From Chitinophagaceae bacterium (GTDB lineage Bacteria > Bacteroidota > Bacteroidia > Chitinophagales > Chitinophagaceae), in the NCBI GenBank assembly GCA_947452965.1, contig CANGEW010000001.1:186001-250000 (forward strand): a DNA stretch of 64,000 nt, in the 5' to 3' direction. This document shows positions 9,653-18,880 of the stretch, piece by piece. A model generated the notes under the pieces. That model had not been told where the DNA came from. It saw only the letters and a list, made by a program, of their open reading frames with translations, and did not search any database. The first letter of the stretch is position 1. Each line of letters starts with the position of its first letter. A program made the translations under genes and the position numbers.

Positions 9653-11002
9653 ATGTATCAACAAAACAAAATTGGTTCAACAAATAAAGACTGGGTTATT
9701 ATTGGATTGTATGCTCTTATTGCCATGATTGGCCTTATATGCATTTTTTCAGTAGAATACCGATCCAATGATGAAGTCATAAAAAGTATTTTGGGGTTTA
9801 AAAAAAATTACAGTAAACAGTTTTATTACTTTTTAACATGTATAGTTATAGCAACTTTTATATTATTAACAGATAGCAAATTTTTTACAGCCACTCCTAA
9901 TTTACTATATCTAATAGGAATTCTACTAATGTTAGCCACTTTTGTAGTAGGGAAAACAGTGAATGGATCAAAAAGCTGGATTCCATTGGGCTTCATGAAT
10001 CTTCAGCCTGTAGAAACCTGTAAAATTTTTGCTTCTCTTGCTTTAGCAAAATATCTTTCTCAGCCTGATCTTGATTTTTCCAAAACAAAATCACAACTAA
10101 TCGCCTCTTGCATTTGTTTTTTTCCTGTTATTTTTTCGTTATTACAAAATGAAACAGGATTAGCTCTAGTATACTTTTCTCTGTTATTGCCAATGTATAG
10201 AGAGGGCTTCCCTGCTGTTTATTTAATCATCGGAGCTTTCCTAGGAACGCTACTCGTTGCAACATTGTTATTGACTTCAGTACAGTTAATAGTAAGTATT
10301 ACATTGATTGCAGTATTTATCATTTATTTTCTGAACAGAAAAATTAAAAGAAATAAAAAAATATTATTTACAATAATTAGTGTTTGGATAATTAGTCTTT
10401 TATTTTCTGTTATTGCGGTTCCTTTTATTTTTAAACATGTCTTTCAAAAATATCAAGCAGACAGAATTTTCAGCATGGTAGGAAGAGACAACCCTTATTC
10501 TAATGATAATCCGGCTACAATGAATTTAGATACACCCCTCAAAAACCATGCAAAATCTGATAACGAAAACTATAATGTAAAACAATCAAAAATCGCGATT
10601 GGGTCTGGAGGATTTTTTGGTAAAGGTTTTTTAAAGGGAACGCAAACACAAGGAGATTTTGTACCCGAGCAACATACAGATTTTATTTTTACATCTCTTG
10701 CTGAAAGTTTTGGATTTGTGGGATGCATTGTATTAATGGGACTCTACTTGGGATTATTATTGAGAATAGTATTTATTGCAGAGAGGCAAAGAAGTACCTT
10801 TAGCAGAGTATACGCATATTCAGTAGCTGCAATCATTTTCTTTCATATAGCCGTTAATATTTGTATGACAATTGGACTTGCTCCCGTTATTGGAATTACA
10901 CTGCCATTAATGAGTTATGGAGGATCTTCGCTACTTACTTTTACAGTATTGATTTTTATTCTTGTTCGTCTGGATGCAGACCGGCAAATGGTACTTCGTT
11001 AA
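9653..11002 (+). CDS. rodA: Peptidoglycan glycosyltransferase RodA (SEDS family)
   Basis: Polytopic SEDS-family enzyme that polymerises lipid II into glycan strands, paired with PBP2. About ten hydrophobic helices are visible. The family signatures are GSKSWIPLGFMNLQPVETCK in the first half and GLAPVIGITLPLMSYGGSSL near the C-terminus. It is slightly longer (449 residues) than E. coli RodA (370), mainly from a larger periplasmic loop around residues 265-315. It is the last gene of the mre operon and ends only 5 nt from the convergent ABC exporter gene, with no hairpin visible between them. Confidence 0.96.
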   Translation: MYQQNKIGSTNKDWVIIGLYALIAMIGLICIFSVEYRSNDEVIKSILGFKKNYSKQFYYFLTCIVIATFILLTDSKFFTATPNLLYLIGILLMLATFVVGKTVNGSKSWIPLGFMNLQPVETCKIFASLALAKYLSQPDLDFSKTKSQLIASCICFFPVIFSLLQNETGLALVYFSLLLPMYREGFPAVYLIIGAFLGTLLVATLLLTSVQLIVSITLIAVFIIYFLNRKIKRNKKILFTIISVWIISLLFSVIAVPFIFKHVFQKYQADRIFSMVGRDNPYSNDNPATMNLDTPLKNHAKSDNENYNVKQSKIAIGSGGFFGKGFLKGTQTQGDFVPEQHTDFIFTSLAESFGFVGCIVLMGLYLGLLLRIVFIAERQRSTFSRVYAYSVAAIIFFHIAVNICMTIGLAPVIGITLPLMSYGGSSLLTFTVLIFILVRLDADRQMVLR

Positions 11003-11007
11003 TTACC

Positions 11008-12816
11008 TTAGTTTGATTGTTTTGAAAACTGTGTTTGATATAATTGAAAATATATTCCTCTCATAGAAAGTAATTCATCGTGCGTGCCTGCTTCAATGAT
11101 TTCACCTTTATTAATTACAATGATTTTGTCAGCTTTTTTTATTGTACTTAGTCTGTGAGCAATAATAATAGAAGTTCTGTCCGAAACAATTTTGTCTATT
11201 GCTTTTTGTATTAACACTTCGCTTTCAGAATCTATTGAAGAGGTCGCTTCATCAAGAATAAGAATAGATGGATTAAATAATAAGGCGCGCGCAAAAGAGA
11301 TTAATTGACGTTGGCCAAAAGAGAGGGTAGCTCCTCTTTCCATAACGTTATAATTATAATCTCCAGGTAATTGCATTATGAAATCATGTAGTCCAATCAT
11401 TTGTGTCGTTTCGATAACACTTTGTTTGCTGATTGTCTGATCTCTTAACGTTATATTGTCAAGTATTGACCCACTAAACAAAAAGACATCTTGTAACACA
11501 ACTGCAATTTGACTTCTTAAATTATCAATAGGTATGTCATTAATATCGACTTGATCAATTGTGATAGATCCTTTTTTAGTATGATACAATTTATTAAGTA
11601 AGCTAACAATAGTTGTTTTTCCACTTCCAGTATTCCCAACAATAGCCAAAGTTTTTCCAGCTGGAACATTAAAGCTAATTCCTTTTAAAACATCAGCCTC
11701 TTTTGTATATGAAAACCAAACATCATTAAATGAAATTTCGCCAATAAACTTTTTAGTTAATGCATTTTTTTGAATGCGTGATGTCGTGTCTTCATTATCT
11801 AAAATTTTAAAAACTCTTTCACTTGCTATCATTCCCATTTGTAACACGTTAAATTTATCAGCAATAACACGCAAAGGCCTAAATAATAAATTTAGGCATA
11901 ATATAAAAGAAGTTATAACGCCTGCTATTTGTTGAGAATGAATAGTGTCAACATGGATAGATTGTTTTGCAGCCCACCATACTAACAAACCAATACTCAG
12001 AGCCGCTACTAATTCTACAATTGGGAAAAAAATTGAGTATGCTAGGATGGATTTTATATTTGCATCACGATGCTGTTTATTGATTTGATCAAATTTGATT
12101 GCCTCACGCTTTTCTGAAGCAAAAGCCTGAATGACTGACATGCCAGATAAATGTTCTTGAACAAACGCATTTAGATTAGCTATTGAATTTCTGACAGAAG
12201 TAAATGATTTATTAACAGATTCTTTAAAAAAATATGTAGCTACTATTAACAATGGAAAAGGCATTAGACAAACCAAAGTTATTTTCCAATCTGTGTATAA
12301 CATATAGATTAAGATTGAAATTATTGATAGCAAATCGGCAATTATTGGAATTAATCCATCACTAAAAATATCATTTACAGACTCTATGTCGTTGATTGTT
12401 CTAGTTGTAAGTGTTCCTATTGGTGTGTTATCAAATTGTGTTAAATTCAAATCAAGGATTTTTGAGTAGGTTGTATTTCTTAAATCCCTTACAACACTTT
12501 GTCCTAAAGATGCAGTTGAAAAAGTAAAAACAAATCTTGTGAAAGTCTCAATAATTAATAGCAATATTTGAACAATGGTTATTTCTATGAGAAATCCGCC
12601 TGAAGTATTTATGAGATAAGCAGTTGCATTATTTTTGATTCCATAATTAATAGTGAGTTGAATTAAATAGGGCCTGAGTGGGGCAATCAATGCTAACAAC
12701 AAAGAAAGTATAATAGCTAGATATAATTTTTTTTTGTAGGGATTCGCAAAAGAAAAAACCCTCTTCAATAATAAAAAATTACTCGGATTCAATTGGATTT
12801 TAGATGTGTTATTCAT
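11008..12816 (-). CDS. ABC exporter, fused permease-ATPase (MsbA/MdlB type)
   Basis: Half-size ABC exporter that would act as a homodimer. The transmembrane domain with six helices covers about residues 30-330, followed by the nucleotide-binding domain: Walker A GNTGSGKTT (394-402), the Q-loop near 442, signature LSFGQ (498-502), Walker B ILILDEA (517-523) and the switch His in IIAHRLST. The length (602) is normal. The substrate cannot be read from sequence; lipid/lipid A export (MsbA) and drug export are both possible. It follows a 738-residue secreted protein gene on the same strand with a 21-nt gap, so the two may be cotranscribed. Confidence 0.92.
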   Translation of the reverse strand: MNNTSKIQLNPSNFLLLKRVFSFANPYKKKLYLAIILSLLLALIAPLRPYLIQLTINYGIKNNATAYLINTSGGFLIEITIVQILLLIIETFTRFVFTFSTASLGQSVVRDLRNTTYSKILDLNLTQFDNTPIGTLTTRTINDIESVNDIFSDGLIPIIADLLSIISILIYMLYTDWKITLVCLMPFPLLIVATYFFKESVNKSFTSVRNSIANLNAFVQEHLSGMSVIQAFASEKREAIKFDQINKQHRDANIKSILAYSIFFPIVELVAALSIGLLVWWAAKQSIHVDTIHSQQIAGVITSFILCLNLLFRPLRVIADKFNVLQMGMIASERVFKILDNEDTTSRIQKNALTKKFIGEISFNDVWFSYTKEADVLKGISFNVPAGKTLAIVGNTGSGKTTIVSLLNKLYHTKKGSITIDQVDINDIPIDNLRSQIAVVLQDVFLFSGSILDNITLRDQTISKQSVIETTQMIGLHDFIMQLPGDYNYNVMERGATLSFGQRQLISFARALLFNPSILILDEATSSIDSESEVLIQKAIDKIVSDRTSIIIAHRLSTIKKADKIIVINKGEIIEAGTHDELLSMRGIYFQLYQTQFSKQSN

Positions 12817-12837
12817 TCGTCTGCAGTCTCTTTAATC

Positions 12838-15054
12838 TTATAAAGACTCAATTTTTTTATTATATGCCTTAATAAATAAAGCGCCTAAATTTCTATAAGG
12901 TGGTATATAGTTTTCCCATGTTTCTTTTAGAGTTGGATTTGAATCAGAAACAAACTGTTTCGTTAAGTCTTTCCACATTTGCTTCCAATTGATTTCTTTT
13001 CCTGAAAATAGAGCCTGGTTCAAATAGTTCATTATAGGTTTGTTAATATCACCAGCACCGATTTCTTTTGTTGAAATCACTTGTGCATCTGGTGCTATAT
13101 CAAATATCTTTTTTAAGTTTTTATACCCGCCGCATGAGCCTAATATTACTATCTTGGCATTTTCGGGCATACGATTAATGGTGCCTGGAAGCCAATAGCT
13201 GTGACCTCTATGAATTACTATATTGGGTTGTATACCTTTCTCTTGCAAAAAAATATTAAGATGAGCCTGCGCCGTATCATCCAAATTGGCATCATAATCT
13301 AAAGGCTTATTCGCATAAATCTGAATATTTCCTTGCAAAGACTTTATCTCTACCCATTCTTTTTTAGAAATAATTTTCCATTGTTTATTCGAAAATGAAT
13401 TTAAAAACCCATTGAAATATAATTTACCATCTTCATCGCCATAGAAAAAAACTTGCTGAACAATTCTTCCGCTATCATCTTGTAAATCTTTTTTACTGAT
13501 GTTATAAATTGAATTTACACCAGCCAATTTAGTTAGATCTAGATGCCGTGAAGTATCTGATGATAAAAAAATATTTTTTAAAATGCCATAAATTAGTGAT
13601 GCTCTTTGATCTTGTGTTGCTATAGCCTGTTTTTCATTATCTGAAACATAATACAAAATGCTAGACAATAAATCTTTATTGTTAATGCTGCTGTAAGAAT
13701 CAGCTACATCTGTTGCATCTTCTAAATTATTTGAATTTTGTAAGTTAGAGACAAAAGCTTTCATCAACTGTTGTGCACTTGAAGTTGGCATACATTTTAA
13801 AAAGGTATCGAGTTTGTTGTAATTCGCAGCCATTTTTATAAACTTCTTAAAAAAATCAAATTGCATCACTAGTAATAATGAGTCGCACTTAGGTTTGTTA
13901 CCCATTTTACTCAACATTCTATTAAAACAATGTTTAAAACTAGATGTATAAATATCATTTTCTCCCATTACAATAAGTGTAAAAATTTCAGAAGCAGACA
14001 ATGAATCTATTGATCGCATCCTAATGTCAAGGTTTTTTTCCTCATGTAAATTATTAATGGGCGTGATAAAATGACGGATGGCCCTGTCTTTTAGGGTTTC
14101 TCTTAATCCATTTGTACCGTACATCGCTATTGGCGTATCCTTAAAATTATTGTTCAATCTTGTATGATACTCTAACTCAGTTTTCACAAGTAATTTAAAG
14201 TAAGCAACACTATCATATAGGTCATCTTCATTACCTAAAAGTTTTTTTATGCTATCAATAGAAGTTTTTCCAGAAACAATATTGTCTAAAAAAGGAAAAT
14301 ACATTAGCGAATGAGTGGTTTGACTGATTTGTGCAATCGTTTGTACTAGTTTGTAATGATTTCTTCTTATCAGTTGCCCTTCTATTGTGTTTACAGATTG
14401 TGCATATGTGTATACTTTTGAGGGATTATACAAACATGCAACATTTATTAAGCTGTCTGTAAATGTTTCCGATGGAAAATCTTTAATAGTAGTGATGATT
14501 TTGTCAGGATAGAGTGCGCAAAATTTTAAATAAATTAGATTTTTTATAACGTTGTTGTTTTTGTCTTCCCCAAAAACACTTGAAAGAATTTTTGCAACAT
14601 TGTATGAAGATGCCTCTATTTGATTCAAGAGAACAAGCTCTGAGGAAGATTCTAGAATTAGTTTCTCAACACTTTGCATTAATGCTGGAATCTCAAAAGG
14701 ATTCAACTCTTTTTTTCTAACAGCTATCCTAGTCTGAAGTAATACATTTTCAAGATAACTTAATAATCTAATTCTTTGATTGTTATTGATACTGCTGTCT
14801 CTTGTTTCTATCCAGATTTGCAAGTCGTCAATTTTTCTATAAATCGCATCCGTAATCTTTATATTACCCTCTGTATTGGTTGTAATATTGACTAAGAAAT
14901 CTTTTTGCCCATCAGTTTTATCAAATAAACTTTGGGCATTATTAATTTTATCATGAAAAAACTGACGATTTAAAGGTATTTTAATAGTGTCTGATAGTGC
15001 ATGAGCATTTAAACTAATAATCGAAAAGAAAAAAAGAATAAATAGTCGATACAT
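12838..15054 (-). CDS. Secreted protein of unknown function with a clan CD-like His/Cys arrangement
   Basis: A 738-residue protein with a signal peptide (about residues 1-19, cleavage near AHA-LS), so it is exported. Residues 20-520 look mostly helical and match nothing I know. The C-terminal 200 residues are different: a strand VFFYGDEDGKLYF (535-547), then a hydrophobic strand followed by His (NIVIHRGHSYW, His615 and His618), then a second hydrophobic strand ending in Gly-Ser-Cys (KIVILGSCGGY, Cys641). Two hydrophobic strands ending in His and in small-residue-Cys are the hallmark of clan CD cysteine peptidases (caspases, gingipains, CHAT, separase). The His-to-Cys distance of 23 is short. 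Similar segments occur, as I recall, in other uncharacterised Bacteroidota proteins. Peptidase activity is inference. Confidence 0.6.
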   Translation of the reverse strand: MYRLFILFFFSIISLNAHALSDTIKIPLNRQFFHDKINNAQSLFDKTDGQKDFLVNITTNTEGNIKITDAIYRKIDDLQIWIETRDSSINNNQRIRLLSYLENVLLQTRIAVRKKELNPFEIPALMQSVEKLILESSSELVLLNQIEASSYNVAKILSSVFGEDKNNNVIKNLIYLKFCALYPDKIITTIKDFPSETFTDSLINVACLYNPSKVYTYAQSVNTIEGQLIRRNHYKLVQTIAQISQTTHSLMYFPFLDNIVSGKTSIDSIKKLLGNEDDLYDSVAYFKLLVKTELEYHTRLNNNFKDTPIAMYGTNGLRETLKDRAIRHFITPINNLHEEKNLDIRMRSIDSLSASEIFTLIVMGENDIYTSSFKHCFNRMLSKMGNKPKCDSLLLVMQFDFFKKFIKMAANYNKLDTFLKCMPTSSAQQLMKAFVSNLQNSNNLEDATDVADSYSSINNKDLLSSILYYVSDNEKQAIATQDQRASLIYGILKNIFLSSDTSRHLDLTKLAGVNSIYNISKKDLQDDSGRIVQQVFFYGDEDGKLYFNGFLNSFSNKQWKIISKKEWVEIKSLQGNIQIYANKPLDYDANLDDTAQAHLNIFLQEKGIQPNIVIHRGHSYWLPGTINRMPENAKIVILGSCGGYKNLKKIFDIAPDAQVISTKEIGAGDINKPIMNYLNQALFSGKEINWKQMWKDLTKQFVSDSNPTLKETWENYIPPYRNLGALFIKAYNKKIESL

Positions 15055-15203
15055 TATGCAATTATTTTACACAGAATACACCAATTTTGGTATTTCAGAG
15101 CGTTTAATTCTGCTCAATTTATGTAATTACTCTTGATTTTTCACTTAACAATTTGATAATATTAATATTTGTTAGTGATAAGCTGTTAATTTTTACGAAG
15201 AAG

Positions 15204-15211
15204 TACATTTG
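15204..15211 (+). promoter_or_regulatory. Putative -7 promoter element (TACATTTG)
   Basis: Exact match to the Bacteroidota -7 consensus TAnnTTTG, 16 nt before the response-regulator start. No TTG lies at the usual -33 distance, so the promoter is only half supported. The 5' leader would be about 10 nt. Confidence 0.4.
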
Positions 15212-15227
15212 CAACACAATTACACCA

Positions 15228-15902
15228 ATGAATACTAGTAAAAAAATATTGATTGCTGATGATGAACAAGATATTTTAGAAATCCTCCAATTTAATTTAG
15301 AGGCCGAAGGGTATCTAGTAGCAACTGCGAAAAATGGAGAAGTAGCAATTGAAATAGCAAAAAGCTTTGCGCCTGATTTAATCATTTTAGATATTATGAT
15401 GCCAGGCAAAAACGGCATGGACGTTTGCAAGCAATTACGCTCAATTGATACATTTAAAAACACGCTCATTATATTTCTTACCGCTATCAAAGATGAAAGC
15501 AATGAAATCAAAGGACTAGAAACAGGCGCCGACGATTACCTAACCAAACCAATTAGACCTAAGGTCCTAATTAGTAAAATTAATTCTTTGTTTAGAAGAA
15601 TGTTGCCAGAAAAGAATCCGGCAACACAATTTGGAAATTTATTCATTGATAGAGAAAAATATTCAGTACGGCTTAATAATACAGATGTAGTCTTAGCAAG
15701 AAAAGAATTCGAATTGCTTTCCTTGTTAGCTTCTAAGCCTGGTAAAGTATTTTTAAGAAATGAAATTCTTCAAAAAATATGGGGTACAGAAGTAATTGTA
15801 GGAGATAGAACAATTGATGTTCATATTAGAAAAATAAGACAAAAATTAAACCTGGACTGTATAACCACTGTTAAAGGCGTGGGTTACAAATTTGAAGGAT
15901 AA
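15228..15902 (+). CDS. Response regulator, OmpR/PhoB family
   Basis: A 224-residue cytoplasmic transcription regulator. The receiver domain (residues 5-120) has the acidic pair Asp11/Asp12, phospho-acceptor Asp55 (LIILDIMMPG), the conserved Thr in FLTA and Lys107 (YLTKP). The C-terminal winged-helix domain (about 130-224) has the LARKEFELLSLLAS and DRTIDVHIRKIR segments typical of PhoB/OmpR. The start is the ATG at 15228; the frame is open back to 15153, but that form would start before the promoter element and add residues not found in receivers. The gene pairs with the histidine kinase 65 nt downstream. The order resembles PhoB-PhoR, but the signal is not shown. Confidence 0.93.
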   Translation: MNTSKKILIADDEQDILEILQFNLEAEGYLVATAKNGEVAIEIAKSFAPDLIILDIMMPGKNGMDVCKQLRSIDTFKNTLIIFLTAIKDESNEIKGLETGADDYLTKPIRPKVLISKINSLFRRMLPEKNPATQFGNLFIDREKYSVRLNNTDVVLARKEFELLSLLASKPGKVFLRNEILQKIWGTEVIVGDRTIDVHIRKIRQKLNLDCITTVKGVGYKFEG

Positions 15903-15967
15903 GCATTCAAATATAATTGCCACCATTATTACCAAAACCTTCCAATATCTTTGAATTGAATTAGTAA

Positions 15968-17017
15968 ATGTTTCACAAAAAAAATATTACCCCCATACAA
16001 TTATCAGTGCTCATTGCACTGATTTTTGCAGTATGTTTTTCGATAGGTATTTTTTATTTTTCCAACTCATTAATAATTTGTTTTTTTTTAGGGGGGATTA
16101 CATTTATTCTTTCTCTCATTCTAATACATTATCTATTTGATATGTATGTGAATAGACAAATAAAGTTGATTTATAAATTTATATCGCAAACGAAAGCTTC
16201 TAAAAGAGAAGAGTTTTATTTTAAAAATATTTTACCTCCCAAAAGCATTGAGGAAGCTCAATTAGATGTTGAAAAATGGGCACATCAACAAAAAAGAGAA
16301 TTTGAAACTCTTCAGCAAAATGAGGTTTTCAGAAAAGAGTTTTTACAAAATTTAAGCCATGAATTAAAAACACCCATTTTTTCAATTCAGGGATATGTAG
16401 AAACCTTGTTAAATGGAGCTGTTTACAATAATGAGGTTAACATGCGTTTTTTACAAAATGCGGTAAAAAATATTGAACGACTTGTATGTTTAGTTGATGA
16501 TCTGGATGAAATTTCAAAACTAGAAAGCGGAGAACTGCAATTGAACTATAGCAACTTTATCATTCAAGACATCATTAAAGAGGTTTTTGAAGAACTAAGT
16601 TTTAAATCTAATGAAAAGCAAGTAATCTGTAGTGTAAAAAAAGGATGCGAATTACCATTAATAGTATACGCAGATAAAGAAAAAATCAGACAAGTATTAA
16701 TTAACTTAGTAGACAACGCTATAAAATACGGAAAATCCAGTGAAGGCATTGTGGAAGCCAGTTTTTACAAAGTAAATAACAAAGAAGTACTCATCGAAAT
16801 TACTGATAATGGTTCCGGAATTGCCGAGGATCATAAAATCAGAATTTTTGAAAGATTCTATAGAACAGATTCTGCAAGAAGCAGAAAGGAAGGTGGCAGT
16901 GGCTTAGGGCTTGCTATTTGTAAGCATATCATTGAAGCACATCAACAAATTATTCATGTGAGAAGCACTGTAGATGTAGGAACTACATTTGGATTTTCAT
17001 TGACTTTAGGAAAATAA
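15968..17017 (+). CDS. Sensor histidine kinase, PhoR-like
   Basis: A 349-residue membrane kinase partner of the preceding regulator. Two transmembrane helices (about 11-31 and 34-58) are separated by almost no periplasmic loop, so it cannot sense a ligand through a large periplasmic domain. It probably reads the membrane or a partner protein, as PhoR does through PstSCAB/PhoU (inference). The catalytic core is complete: H-box NLSHELKTPIFSI with His131, N-box (LVDNAIKYG), G1 (ITDNGSGIAEDH), F-box (IFERFYR) and G2 (GGSGLGLAICKHII). A DUF47/Pit phosphate transport pair lies 16 kb away, and no pst genes are in the window. Confidence 0.93.
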   Translation: MFHKKNITPIQLSVLIALIFAVCFSIGIFYFSNSLIICFFLGGITFILSLILIHYLFDMYVNRQIKLIYKFISQTKASKREEFYFKNILPPKSIEEAQLDVEKWAHQQKREFETLQQNEVFRKEFLQNLSHELKTPIFSIQGYVETLLNGAVYNNEVNMRFLQNAVKNIERLVCLVDDLDEISKLESGELQLNYSNFIIQDIIKEVFEELSFKSNEKQVICSVKKGCELPLIVYADKEKIRQVLINLVDNAIKYGKSSEGIVEASFYKVNNKEVLIEITDNGSGIAEDHKIRIFERFYRTDSARSRKEGGSGLGLAICKHIIEAHQQIIHVRSTVDVGTTFGFSLTLGK

Positions 17018-17018
17018 A

Positions 17019-17048
17019 AAAGCCGATTGTTTTGAATCGACTTTTTTT
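17019..17048. terminator. Rho-independent terminator between convergent genes
   Basis: Stem AAAGCCGATT (17019-17028) with AATCGACTTT (17035-17044), one C-A mismatch, a 6-nt loop and a following T-run. It lies directly after the histidine kinase stop and before the end of the convergent OmpA-family gene. Confidence 0.75.
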
Positions 17049-17067
17049 ATTTTGTTATTTGTTATAA

Positions 17068-18828
17068 TTATTTTTTGATTACTTTGATTTCAACTCTTCT
17101 ATTTAATTTTCTGCCCACAGATGTTTTGTTACTAGCAATTGGTTTTCTCTCCCCATAGCCTTTTGATTGAATTCTTTTATAAGATATTCCTTTTGAAATC
17201 AAATAATTACTAGAAGATTTTGCTCTTGCTTTTGAAAGTTTTAAGTTGTATTTATCACTACCTATATTATCAGTATGCGCCGATAATTCAATAGTAACGT
17301 TTGGATTATTTTTTAAGAGCTGTACAACTTTTCTTAATTCCTTATAAGACGATTTTTTTAAGCTTGATTTTGCAAAATCAAAAAGAATATTATTAATGAC
17401 AATAATATCCCCTTTTGATAAGTCTTGACGCTTACGATTATTAATACTATCGATATTCTTACTTGTTGAAATTTTTGAAGAAACAAAATCTTTTTCTACG
17501 CTTATGTTAGAACGTGAACTGGTATCAACAGAAGCAGAAGCTGTAGATATCGACAATGACTTAGAAGTATCTACTCCATTGTTAGCCAATTGTTTTTTAA
17601 GTTTCTGAATAAAAATATCTTGATGCAACTCTTTGTATGGAGCAACAACAGAAAAATCTAATGTGTCTACATGCGATTGATATCCTTCTCCGGAAGCCTT
17701 AATAGAATATACATTACCGTATGGAAATACAATTTTATAAGAACTATTGTATTCTGAAGTTGAACTATCTGATCGGGTAGGATCATTTATAAATTGATTC
17801 TCTTTTCCGTCTTTAATAGTATTTACTTCTAAATGTAAACCTGGTATAATCTCTTCATTATTTTCTGCACTATACACTTTTCCATACAACATTACCACCG
17901 ATGATGGTTTGTTGGCATTATTTAGTTTCACTTTAAATAAATCTGATGCCCCTAAAGAACTTGAGGTAGATGCCAAATATCCATATTCTCCTTTGGCGTC
18001 AATTGTAAAATATGCATCCCATTTAGCTGTATTTACAGAATCTCCCATGTTTACGGGTGCGGTCCAATTCATCCAAGTATCATCAAGACGCTTGGACATC
18101 CATACATCATATTCACCGAATCCTCCAGGTCTGTCGCTGGCAAAATAAAGTGTTACTCCATCAGAAGCTAAGTAAGGAGATATTTCATCATAGTCATCTT
18201 GATTAATGTCGCCTTCAATTTTTTTAGGGGCTGACCATTCGCCGTCATTTTGCAATCTGCTCACATAAATATCATTAAGAAAACTATTTTTTTCTTCGGA
18301 AAAATAGAGTAGCAGGGTTTTTCCATCGGTTGACATGGATCCTCCTGCGTATTTGTCAACAGACATACTGCTGTAGCCTTTTATTTTTAACTCTTCTGGT
18401 GAAGACCACGATACAATGTTTTCTGTATTGATTATTTTATGAATGAACGAAAATCCTCTTTTTTCGAATTTTCCATTCTTGTATACTCCTCTAATTAATA
18501 ATTTACTACCATCAGGGGAACTCCAAAAAACAGCATTGTCATTTTTTTGATTTATCGGAGATGCACATTGTTTAGCTTTTGACCAATTCCCATCATTTCC
18601 TAGTTCCGAAAACCAAACATCTTGTGCATGCTTATCGGTAGCATACATAGTATTCTTTGGATTTCCTTCTACAACAAAAAATAAGGTTTTGCCATCGGCA
18701 GAAATAGTAGGTCTTATTTCTGAGTAGGATGTATTGAGGTTGCTTCCTAAATTTTCCAATAATTTTTGAGCCGTTACCTGAAAAGTAACAAAAAGCAAGA
18801 GAAGGGTTGGGAGTGTTTTAGTTTTCAT
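17068..18828 (-). CDS. OmpA-family outer membrane protein with PD40 beta-propeller repeats
   Basis: A 586-residue envelope protein. It has a signal peptide (MKTKTLPTLLLLFVTFQVTAQ), then several WD40/PD40-type propeller repeats (ISADGKTLFF, SPDGSKLLI, SSDGVTLYFASDRPGG; about residues 30-300), a carboxypeptidase-regulatory-like beta domain (about 300-390), a Ser-rich linker, and a C-terminal OmpA peptidoglycan-binding domain (ILFDFAKSSL ... SAHTDNIGSDKYNLKLSKAR). This order resembles PorE-type proteins of type IX secretion, but the N-terminal TPR part of PorE is missing. The start is the ATG at 18828; an upstream in-frame ATG at 18858 would add ten residues before the signal peptide. It follows the PorP/SprF gene by 52 nt, and such pairs are common in Bacteroidota. 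Confidence 0.88.
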   Translation of the reverse strand: MKTKTLPTLLLLFVTFQVTAQKLLENLGSNLNTSYSEIRPTISADGKTLFFVVEGNPKNTMYATDKHAQDVWFSELGNDGNWSKAKQCASPINQKNDNAVFWSSPDGSKLLIRGVYKNGKFEKRGFSFIHKIINTENIVSWSSPEELKIKGYSSMSVDKYAGGSMSTDGKTLLLYFSEEKNSFLNDIYVSRLQNDGEWSAPKKIEGDINQDDYDEISPYLASDGVTLYFASDRPGGFGEYDVWMSKRLDDTWMNWTAPVNMGDSVNTAKWDAYFTIDAKGEYGYLASTSSSLGASDLFKVKLNNANKPSSVVMLYGKVYSAENNEEIIPGLHLEVNTIKDGKENQFINDPTRSDSSTSEYNSSYKIVFPYGNVYSIKASGEGYQSHVDTLDFSVVAPYKELHQDIFIQKLKKQLANNGVDTSKSLSISTASASVDTSSRSNISVEKDFVSSKISTSKNIDSINNRKRQDLSKGDIIVINNILFDFAKSSLKKSSYKELRKVVQLLKNNPNVTIELSAHTDNIGSDKYNLKLSKARAKSSSNYLISKGISYKRIQSKGYGERKPIASNKTSVGRKLNRRVEIKVIKK

Positions 18829-18880
18829 TATACAAATTTTAAAAATGAGAACATACAAAATTCACATTTTTGTTGTTTGA

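Noticed and set aside
11003..11007. Terminator between rodA and the ABC exporter gene
   Set aside because: The gap is 5 nt and no hairpin with a T-run is present.
12838..15054. Possible gingipain-type T9SS cargo
   Set aside because: No C-terminal T9SS sorting domain is seen: the protein ends soon after the His/Cys region.
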